This document shows, piece after piece, positions 57,513-64,000 of a DNA stretch of 64,000 nt. The position numbers and the translations under genes are program-made. Source of the DNA: Arthrobacter alpinus. Its GTDB lineage: Bacteria > Actinomycetota > Actinomycetes > Actinomycetales > Micrococcaceae. The notes below the pieces were generated by a model. The model ran no database searches and was not told where the DNA came from. It saw nothing but the letters and a program-made list of their open reading frames with translations. Within the stretch, counting starts at the first letter, position 1, and every line of letters starts with the position of its first letter. Location of the stretch: NCBI RefSeq assembly GCF_900105965.1, contig NZ_FNTV01000001.1:3162001-3226000 (forward strand), in the 5' to 3' direction.

Positions 57513-60503
57513 CTAGCGCACTGCCCTCAAAGTGCGGACCTCGAAGGGTCGCAGGAACAGCTCGCCACCGATGCGAGCGTCCTCAAGCGGATCCTCAATG
57601 AGCGTTGCCTCGCGCAGCTCACGGTGCTCGAAGTCCGCCGTGATGGTGCCTGTGGTGCGACGGCCGAGGGATTCATAGACGCGCACAATGACATCGCCTG
57701 AGCCGTCGTCGGCCAGTTTCACGCCCGAGACAATGATGCCTTCACCCTCGAGTGTGAACAATGGGGCGACATCCTGCCCGCCACGCACAGTTGTTGGGGG
57801 CGTATTGAGTTCGATGCCCGCACGAGTGGCCTCTGCCGGCCCCGCCCCGATGACCATTCCTGTGCTAATCACGTGCCGGCCGTGATCGCTGTCCGGATCG
57901 GGGAAGCGTGGCGCACGAAGCAGCGACAGCCGCACGGTGGTGGTGACCGAGTCGCCGTCGACGTCCCGTGTGGTGTCATATCCGTAGATGGAGTCATTGA
58001 CGAGAGCCACACCGAAATCATTTTCACGCACCAACACGAACCGGTGCATCGACGTCTCAAATTTCGCAGCCTCCCAGCTGGTGTTCGTGTGCGTCACCCG
58101 GGACTGGAAGCCAAACTGTGTTTCGGCCTCGGTATGAGAGGCCTGCACGTCCAGCGGGAATGCCAGCTTGAGCAGTTTTTCCGTCTCCTGCCAGTCAATG
58201 TCGTTGACGATGCGCAGGGTTCGCTCCCCCGGGGCCAACGTGAGTGTCTGTGTGACCGTCGATTGGGAGAATGCACGCTCGATGACCACCTCGGCCGTGC
58301 CCTCAACCAGACGTGAGCGGATGCCGGTGACTTCGCGCAGGTCGGTGACCCGGTTGCGATAGTAACGGTCGATGTCCCAGGCATCCCACATGTTGGGAAA
58401 GTCCTGGTGCAGCTGCAGGAGATTCGCGGCCTGACCCTCGGCCACAGCCTCGCGTCCGGTGCTTCGATCGACGGCGGAGACAATGAGACCCTCGTTCGAG
58501 ATGCGCACCGTGACCAGCCCGTTCTCCAGGACGAGGTGGTCACCAGAGGTGTCCAGCGAGACCTGATCGGTCGATGCTGCGGGCGCTGTGGCACCGAGGG
58601 GTGCCGGGCCCGCCACCGAGACCGGTGAGAACACGAGTTCCCGGTCGCCCTCGCCCGCGAGCGACCGGCGTGCACCATCCGAGATGGCCCGTGCCCGTGC
58701 GATGACGTCCTCCAGGACGCTGACAGCTTCACGATGGACCCACGCGATGGAGGTGCCGGGCAGAATATCGTGGAACTCATGCAGCAGGACCTGCTGCCAG
58801 AGCTCATCCAGTTCCTCCTGCGGATAGGCGGCACCGTTGCGCACAGCATCCGTGGTGGCCCACAGCTCTGCCTCAACCAGTGCGTGCTCGGCCCAGCGGT
58901 GGCGCGACTTGGTGCCGTGCTGGCTGGTGAGCGTGCCGCGGTGCAGTTCCAGGTACAGCTCCCCCACCCAGACGGCGGGATTCGGAAGCTCGGCCTTGGC
59001 CGCGTCGAAGAACGTGTCCGGGTGCTCCCATTCGACCCTGGCGCTGCCCTCAAGGTCGTTCATGCGCGCGGCACGGCCAACCATTTCGCGTGTGGTGCCG
59101 CCGCCGCCGTCGCCCCAGCCAACCGGGGCAATGGACCTGGTGGCCACGCGGTTTTCCTTGAACTGTCGGGACGCCTTGGCCACCTCCATGCCCGAAAGCT
59201 GCGAGTTGTACGTGTCCATGGGCGGGAAGTGCGTGAACATCTGCGAACCGTCGATGCCCTCCCACAGGAAGGTGTGGTGCGGGAAGACGTTTTGCTGGTT
59301 CCAGGAGATCTTCTGCGTGAAGAACCATTCAAAGCCGGCTCGACGCATCAGCTGGGGCAGTGCCGGGGAGTAACCGAAACTGTCGGGAAGCCAGACGCCC
59401 TTGGACCGGATTCCGAATTCGCGCTCGAAGAACCGCTGACCGTGGGAGAACTGGCGCACCAGCGACTCCCCGGTGGGCATGACTGTGTCGGATTCAACCC
59501 ACATGCCACCCAGCGGCAGGAAGCGGCCCTCGGCGACGGCTGCCTTGACGCGCTCAAACACTTCGGGGCGGTGCTCCTTGAGCCACGCATACTGCTGAGC
59601 ACTGGACATGCCGTACTGGAATTCAGGCTGCTCATCCAGGAGTGCAACCATCGACGACGATGTTCGGGCCACCTTGCGGACCGTCTCGCGCAGCGGCCAC
59701 AACCAGGCCGAGTCGATGTGGGCGTGGCCGATGGCCGAGATGCGGTGGGCGCTGGCGTCGGCCGGGGAGGCGAGCACCTCGACAAGCTGGGCGCGGGCGT
59801 CCCCTGCAGTCTCCACAATGCGCTGCAGGTCAAGCTCATCGAGGGCGTTGTCGAGGGCCTGCAGAATGCGCATGCGTCGCGGCGCCGTGGCGGGAAGCTC
59901 GGCCTGCAGCTCAAAGAGCACCTCGAGGTCCAGGGCAAGTTCAAAGACCTCGGGCTCGAAGACGGCCAGGTCCATCCGGCGCGCACGGTACAGCTTGTCC
60001 TTTGAGGAGGTGAGGATGTCACCCTCCTGTGTGGGGAGGAAGGGGTGGTAGTCAAGCAGCACGGGATTGGCTGCGGCCTCCAGGAAGAATTCCACCAGCT
60101 CCTCACCCTCGGCGGCGTCGGCGATGGGCAGCCACTGGTTGCGCGGGTTGAGGCTCTTCACCGGGGTGCCATCGGGCCGGTAGGCAAGCGCCTCGCACTG
60201 GAATCCGGTCATGTTGACGTCGAAGCCGAGGTCTATCAAGGCCTCAACGCGGCGCCCGGCCCATTCTGCCGGAACCGCCCCGGTGAGGCGGAACCACGTG
60301 GTTCCCCACGCTGGGCCCCAGTCGTCACCCACCCGCGCAGGTGTGTATTCGAGCGCGAGGCCCTCGACAGGGGTGATCGGCTCGCCTGGCAGTTCGTGGC
60401 ACTCGATCGTCAAGGGCACTGATGCCGAGTGGACGGCAGGGCGGATGCGCTCCTCGAGTACGCGTTTAACGCGTCCGATCGTGAGTGCTGTGTCGTCATG
60501 CAT
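57513..60503 (-). CDS. Alpha-mannosidase, GH38
   Basis: 996 residues. The catalytic domain has the zinc ligands His260 and Asp264 in GHAHIDSAWLWP (His262 between them), the nucleophile Asp374 in WLPDSFGYSPALPQ, and a late zinc His in LHEFHDILPG. An N-terminal beta region of ~240 residues and C-terminal beta domains complete the fold. There is no signal peptide, so it should trim mannosides after uptake. ATG 60503 has GGGAGAA upstream. It lies in the same direction as the two permeases and binding protein, and its own LacI-type operator sits 26-45 bases upstream. Confidence 0.96.
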   Translation of the reverse strand: MHDDTALTIGRVKRVLEERIRPAVHSASVPLTIECHELPGEPITPVEGLALEYTPARVGDDWGPAWGTTWFRLTGAVPAEWAGRRVEALIDLGFDVNMTGFQCEALAYRPDGTPVKSLNPRNQWLPIADAAEGEELVEFFLEAAANPVLLDYHPFLPTQEGDILTSSKDKLYRARRMDLAVFEPEVFELALDLEVLFELQAELPATAPRRMRILQALDNALDELDLQRIVETAGDARAQLVEVLASPADASAHRISAIGHAHIDSAWLWPLRETVRKVARTSSSMVALLDEQPEFQYGMSSAQQYAWLKEHRPEVFERVKAAVAEGRFLPLGGMWVESDTVMPTGESLVRQFSHGQRFFEREFGIRSKGVWLPDSFGYSPALPQLMRRAGFEWFFTQKISWNQQNVFPHHTFLWEGIDGSQMFTHFPPMDTYNSQLSGMEVAKASRQFKENRVATRSIAPVGWGDGGGGTTREMVGRAARMNDLEGSARVEWEHPDTFFDAAKAELPNPAVWVGELYLELHRGTLTSQHGTKSRHRWAEHALVEAELWATTDAVRNGAAYPQEELDELWQQVLLHEFHDILPGTSIAWVHREAVSVLEDVIARARAISDGARRSLAGEGDRELVFSPVSVAGPAPLGATAPAASTDQVSLDTSGDHLVLENGLVTVRISNEGLIVSAVDRSTGREAVAEGQAANLLQLHQDFPNMWDAWDIDRYYRNRVTDLREVTGIRSRLVEGTAEVVIERAFSQSTVTQTLTLAPGERTLRIVNDIDWQETEKLLKLAFPLDVQASHTEAETQFGFQSRVTHTNTSWEAAKFETSMHRFVLVRENDFGVALVNDSIYGYDTTRDVDGDSVTTTVRLSLLRAPRFPDPDSDHGRHVISTGMVIGAGPAEATRAGIELNTPPTTVRGGQDVAPLFTLEGEGIIVSGVKLADDGSGDVIVRVYESLGRRTTGTITADFEHRELREATLIEDPLEDARIGGELFLRPFEVRTLRAVR

Positions 60504-60528
60504 GGATGATTCTCCCGGGGCTTGAAAG

Positions 60529-60548
60529 TTACTAAAACGCTCTAGTAA
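60529..60548. promoter_or_regulatory. LacI-type operator upstream of the mannosidase gene
   Basis: TTACTAAAACGCTCTAGTAA: six-base arms TTACTA/TAGTAA around a CG-centred core, the LacI-family layout. A nearly identical copy lies before the binding-protein gene (63916-63935). Confidence 0.85.
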
Positions 60549-60626
60549 AAGAGTCTAAAACAATGTCTGGCGGAATCGACACCCGCCGGCGAAACCAAGT
60601 GACGGGCCAGGGGAACCGAAGCCCCA

Positions 60627-61532
60627 TCAGCCCTTGACTCCACCTTCTTCCACGCCGCGGAAGAAATGCTTCTGCAGCGCTGCGAACAGCAAAATGATCG
60701 GGATAAGTGCGATCATTGTCCCTGCCGCGATGACTCGCGGATTGGCGGCGAAGTTTGAGTTGAGGTACTGCATCCCCACCGTGAGCGTGTAGTTCGCAGG
60801 GTCGGAGAGCACCACGAGCGGCCAAAGGAAGTCATCCCATGCACCAATGAAGGAGAACAGCGCCACAACAGAGACCATGCCGCGAATGTTCGGCCATACA
60901 ATATGGCGCAGCCGCTGCATGGTGTTTGCGCCGTCGATGGTCGCCGCATCCAGCGTGTCCGGATGGATCATCCGGCAGGCCGCCATCATCAAAAGCACAT
61001 TGATCGCAGCGATTGCACCTGGCAGGAACACGCCCCACAGGGTATTGGCGAGTCCGAGCGATTTGATGGTCAGGTACTGGCTGGTCAACGTTACCTCGCC
61101 GGGCAGCAGCAAGGTTGAGAAGAAGATGGCCAGAATGACCCACTTGAAGCGGAACTTCATCGTCCCCAGTGCGTAGCCACCGAGAGTCGCAAACACGACG
61201 TTGGTAATAACTGTTCCCACGCCGATGATCAGGGAATGCCACGCGTAGTCGAGCACGGGGATGGTGCGGAAAACCTCACCGTAGTTGGCCAGGGTGGGCT
61301 CCGCAGGAATGAGCGACGGCGGAAAGTCGTAGATGTTCTCGCCGGCACCCTTCAGCGATGTCGACAGCTGCCACAGGAACGGGAACACCATGATCACGAG
61401 CACGCCGAGCAGGAGCCCGTACTTGCCAATGAGACCACCCAGTGACGGTTTCATGATGTCTGCCGAGCCGCGTGCGCGGTACGCCTTCTCGCGGGGAATC
61501 TTCATGTCATGTTTGGACGTCTTGATGGTCAT
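60627..61532 (-). CDS. Sugar ABC transporter permease (MalG type) of the mannoside importer
   Basis: 301 residues. A basic N-terminus of ~35 residues is followed by six hydrophobic helices. The EAA loop reads LDAATIDGANTMQRLRHIVWP, with Asp-Ala in place of Glu-Ala. The C-terminus AALQKHFFRGVEEGGVKG is typical. Its ATG overlaps the stop of the MalF-type gene by four bases (ATGA), and GAAGGAG precedes it. The mannosidase gene follows after 123 bases that contain its operator. Confidence 0.93.
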   Translation of the reverse strand: MTIKTSKHDMKIPREKAYRARGSADIMKPSLGGLIGKYGLLLGVLVIMVFPFLWQLSTSLKGAGENIYDFPPSLIPAEPTLANYGEVFRTIPVLDYAWHSLIIGVGTVITNVVFATLGGYALGTMKFRFKWVILAIFFSTLLLPGEVTLTSQYLTIKSLGLANTLWGVFLPGAIAAINVLLMMAACRMIHPDTLDAATIDGANTMQRLRHIVWPNIRGMVSVVALFSFIGAWDDFLWPLVVLSDPANYTLTVGMQYLNSNFAANPRVIAAGTMIALIPIILLFAALQKHFFRGVEEGGVKG

Positions 61533-62524
61533 CGCACAAGCTCCTTCAAGTCCTCAACTGCAACTTCGGGCACCGCGGCACCAACCACCGAGGTGGGGGC
61601 CGGGGTCCGCTTGGCGAGCCTGGCTGCTCGCCGGCTGGCCAGGGCGTCCCTGATGGTTTCGCCATTGTTGACGACGGCGACGATCGACAGGGGCACGAGC
61701 GTCAGCAGGAACAGGACCAGCGAGATGGCTGAGGCGTACCCAACCTGCCCGTTGAGGCCCTTGCCCATTTCCTGGATCATCATGACCATGCTCATTGCCT
61801 GGCCACCAGGTCCCCCCGATCCGTGGGAGAGTACATAGAGCTCGGTGAAAACCCGCATGGCGCCCACGCAGACCAGGACCGAAACAAGCATCATCGGCCC
61901 GCGCACTCCAGGAACCGTCACCGCCCAGAAGCGGCGCCAGCGTCCGGCACCGTCCATCGCGGCAGCCTCATGCTGCTCTCGCCCGACATTGCCGAGGGCG
62001 GCAAGGTAGACCACCATGTAGTAGCCCACCCCCTTCCACACCGTCAGCCCGATTGCACACCCGATCAGCAGCCACCGGTCCGAGAGGAACTCGATGGGAC
62101 GGTCGGCAAGCCCGAAGTAGCTCAGGGCCGAATTGACGGTGCCGCTTCCCGAGAACAGGAACTCCCAGACAATCGCGACCACTACCGCCGATGCAATCAC
62201 AGGGAAATAGAAGGTGGTGCGGAAGAATCCGATTGCCGGCACCTTGCTGTTCACCAGGAGCGCGAGGAGCAGGGGCAGGAATGTCAGCAGCGGAACGCAG
62301 ACGATCACATACACAATCGAGGTAGTCAGCGCGTAGCTGAACCGCTCATCCTCGAACATTTTCTGAAAGTTTGCCAGCCCCACAAACGCTGCGGGACGAA
62401 GTGGGCGTGCATCCGTGAACGCGAGGACAATCGTGTTCAGGAACGGCCACAGGGCGAACACAAACACCCAGATCACGCCCGGCGCTACGAGCAAATATGG
62501 TGTGTACCAGTTCTGTCGTCTCAT
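61529..62524 (-). CDS. Sugar ABC transporter permease (MalF type) of the mannoside importer
   Basis: 331 residues. Six hydrophobic helices; YTPYLLVAPGVIWVFVFALWP is the usual opening, and the EAA loop is HEAAAMDGAGRWRRFWAVTVPG. The C-terminal ~45 residues are basic and then Pro/Val-rich and extend beyond the last helix, longer than in most relatives. It starts at ATG 62524, 34 bases after the binding-protein gene, and couples to the next permease by overlap. Confidence 0.93.
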   Translation of the reverse strand: MRRQNWYTPYLLVAPGVIWVFVFALWPFLNTIVLAFTDARPLRPAAFVGLANFQKMFEDERFSYALTTSIVYVIVCVPLLTFLPLLLALLVNSKVPAIGFFRTTFYFPVIASAVVVAIVWEFLFSGSGTVNSALSYFGLADRPIEFLSDRWLLIGCAIGLTVWKGVGYYMVVYLAALGNVGREQHEAAAMDGAGRWRRFWAVTVPGVRGPMMLVSVLVCVGAMRVFTELYVLSHGSGGPGGQAMSMVMMIQEMGKGLNGQVGYASAISLVLFLLTLVPLSIVAVVNNGETIRDALASRRAARLAKRTPAPTSVVGAAVPEVAVEDLKELVR

Positions 62525-62558
62525 GGTTATCTATTGCCCCTTCGTCCGTTGCCGACTA

Positions 62559-63851
62559 TTAGTCGACGACGTTCTGCTCTGCATAGGTCACTGACTTCGT
62601 GAGTGCTTCCTCGGCCGAGATCTCACCCTTGACCGCGAGTGCGATCTGCTGCTGGGCGTAGTTGTTCATGGCTTCCGTGAACTGGGGCGCGCCCAACATG
62701 CGCGCGTCGCTCATCTGCGACGCTGCCAGCTCGTTCGCCGTCTTCTGCATGTCGTTCTTGGCACTCTCCGCAAACACCGAGACGTCCTTGTTGGCCTCGA
62801 TGGTTCCGGGGAAGAAGCCGACGGCGAGCTTGACGAAGTCGATCTGGTTCTCCGTGTTGGTGAGGAACTCAGCGAAAGCCAGCGCCGTGGCTTCGTTCTT
62901 CGACTTGCCGGACACGCTGATGCCCTGCACAAACAGCGGCGGGTTGCCGAAGCCGTTGGTGACGTCAACATCGGGCAGGAGCTTGGGCGCGTTCACGGCA
63001 ATGTCCTTGTCGATGTAATTGGGTCCGGCGGTGGCCCAGGCGACGGTTCCCTTGTTGAAGTTGGTGATATTGGAGTTCAGGGTGCCGGCGCCCTGGAGGG
63101 CCTCCGGCGAGACGGCGCCAAGCTTGTACAGCTCCGCGTAGCGTTCGATGACTGCCACGGCCGCCGGGGTGTTGAATACGAACTTGCCGTCGACGTAGAC
63201 GTCCTGGGTGTCGCCGCCGTCCGAGACCAGGCTCTGCAGGGACTTCGGGCTGGGAACGTCGGAGATGGACTGGATGCCGGCACCGGCGAGCTTCCCAGCC
63301 GCGTCGAGCATCTCATCCACGTTTGTGGGTGTCTTGTCGACGCCACCCTTGGTGAGCAGTGCCTTGTTCCAGTAGTTCAGTTCGGTGCCCAGGTACCAAG
63401 GGAAGCCAAAGGATCCGTCGACCCCGTCGTAGGTGTAGGCGTCCACGCCACCCTCCACATAGTCGCCCAACACCTTTGAGGACTTGGACAGATCGAGCAG
63501 CTGCCCTGCCGAGGCCAGCGAGTAGCCGTATTCCGGGGGAAGGTTCAGGACGTCGGGAAGTTCTCCAGACCCGGCCTGCTGCAGGATCTTGTCCTCATAC
63601 CCGTCAGCGGGCTGGTCGATCCACTTGACGGTGGTGCCGGGGTTTGCCTTCTCAAAGGCATCAACGACTCCTTCAAAGTACGGCGTGAACTTGTCGTTTT
63701 TCAATGACCAGGTCTGGAAAGTGATCTCACCACCGATCTTGCCGTCCCCGGCAGCGTCACCAGCTGGTGCGGCTGTGCCGCCCGTGCAGGCACTGAGAGC
63801 CAGCACGGTTGCCACCGCGATGCCTGTTGCGAGAATGTTACGAATCTTCAT
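62559..63851 (-). CDS. Sugar-binding lipoprotein of the mannoside importer
   Basis: 430 residues. A Sec-type lipoprotein signal ends at Cys22 (LALSAC), without twin arginines, unlike the binding protein at 4130. GGEITFQTWSLKNDKFTPYFEGVVDAFEKANPGTTVKW is the opening of a family-1 carbohydrate-binding protein. EVALAFAEFLTNTENQ-type FAEFLTNTENQIDFVK and the late FTEAMNNYAQQQIALAVKGEISAEEAL are also typical. The ligand is likely a mannose-containing oligosaccharide because of the linked GH38 gene and the shared operator; that is inference. AAGGGGAA precedes ATG 63851. Confidence 0.95.
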   Translation of the reverse strand: MKIRNILATGIAVATVLALSACTGGTAAPAGDAAGDGKIGGEITFQTWSLKNDKFTPYFEGVVDAFEKANPGTTVKWIDQPADGYEDKILQQAGSGELPDVLNLPPEYGYSLASAGQLLDLSKSSKVLGDYVEGGVDAYTYDGVDGSFGFPWYLGTELNYWNKALLTKGGVDKTPTNVDEMLDAAGKLAGAGIQSISDVPSPKSLQSLVSDGGDTQDVYVDGKFVFNTPAAVAVIERYAELYKLGAVSPEALQGAGTLNSNITNFNKGTVAWATAGPNYIDKDIAVNAPKLLPDVDVTNGFGNPPLFVQGISVSGKSKNEATALAFAEFLTNTENQIDFVKLAVGFFPGTIEANKDVSVFAESAKNDMQKTANELAASQMSDARMLGAPQFTEAMNNYAQQQIALAVKGEISAEEALTKSVTYAEQNVVD

Positions 63852-63915
63852 GGACGGTTCCCCTTCGAAGTGGTCCAGGTGCCGCGGCTCTGCCAGAGGC
63901 GGCTATCACAATTCA

Positions 63916-63935
63916 TTACTAAAACGATATAGTGA
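63916..63935. promoter_or_regulatory. LacI-type operator upstream of the importer operon
   Basis: TTACTAAAACGATATAGTGA matches the mannosidase operator at 17 of 20 positions. On the minus strand a TATGTT -10-like element (63935-63940) touches it, so bound repressor would block the promoter. Confidence 0.85.
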
Positions 63936-63940
63936 ACATA

Positions 63941-64000
63941 GCATGCCACACCGAACTCCGGCTCGTCTAGTACTGAATGAGACTCGCTCGGCAACGATTC
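63941..64000. other. Right edge, no gene seen
   Basis: Sixty bases with no recognisable start or end of a gene. The LacI regulator of this regulon may lie further on. Confidence 0.4.

Noticed and set aside
58734-60005. Open frame of 423 codons on the plus strand
   Set aside because: Antisense to the GH38 mannosidase.

Overview
The window looks like chromosomal DNA from a high-GC Gram-positive actinobacterium of the Micrococcaceae (Arthrobacter-like). The signs are strong G/C bias at third codon positions, actinobacterial families (MarP protease, Crp/GlxR-type regulator, DUF3073, Septum_form protein, LAXTG wall anchor, CUT1 sugar transporters without their own ATPase) and many mRNAs that seem to begin at the start codon. 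It holds about 60 genes, one tRNA, no rRNA, and no sign of phage, insertion sequence or CRISPR. The assignment rests on gene content read by eye, not on a search.

Layout. 1-3.8 kb: a truncated membrane protein and acetyl-CoA synthetase (acs) with a strong terminator. 4-8.3 kb: a sugar ABC importer (binding lipoprotein, two permeases) and a DeoR-type regulator. 8.4-16 kb: aroQ, then marP, crp, Nudix, RidA, DUF4177, ponA and a metallophosphoesterase, an order that resembles the Mycobacterium tuberculosis Rv3671c-Rv3683 neighbourhood with several genes missing; tRNA-Pro(CGG) follows. 16-23 kb: PhnA-like zinc ribbon, a DUF6541-like membrane protein, an XRE-TPR regulator, purC, purD and proline dehydrogenase. 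23.5-28.5 kb: a wall-anchored S1 protease, a lipoprotein that resembles a free protease pro-region, an asparaginase and two small genes. 28.5-34.1 kb: purF, purM, DUF3073, an intergenic repeat and a septum-formation protein. 34-41.3 kb: clpB, a TipA-like MerR regulator, a UbiE-type methyltransferase and several small stand-alone genes. 41.4-50 kb: a DesK/DesR-like two-component pair, a sialidase, a PspA-like pair, YccF, HutD, PhzF and a cation/proton antiporter. 50-57.4 kb: a DEAD-box helicase, trmB, a DUF4287/DUF5655 protein and a SWIM-SNF2 ATPase. 57.5-63.9 kb: a GH38 alpha-mannosidase with a sugar ABC importer.

How parts work together. purC-purD and purF-purM supply four steps of purine synthesis from two loci. 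The mannosidase and its importer share an almost identical 20-bp LacI-type operator, so they form one regulon; the LacI gene is not in the window. Neither importer encodes an ATPase, so both probably use a shared MsiK-type ATPase elsewhere. clpB has a HAIR-like (HspR) operator. The TipA-like gene shows a textbook MerR promoter (19-bp spacer with a dyad), an apparently leaderless start, and an internal ribosome site that would give the drug-binding domain alone.

The most unusual signal is window-wide: about twenty genes have a TANNNT-type -10 box ending exactly 6-7 bases before the start codon and no usable ribosome binding site. In two places the start in that position opens a short upstream reading frame (14 and 17 codons) whose stop overlaps the start of the main gene by four bases (ATGA or GTGA). 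That suggests leaderless leader peptides coupled to an antiporter and to a SWIM-SNF2 ATPase.
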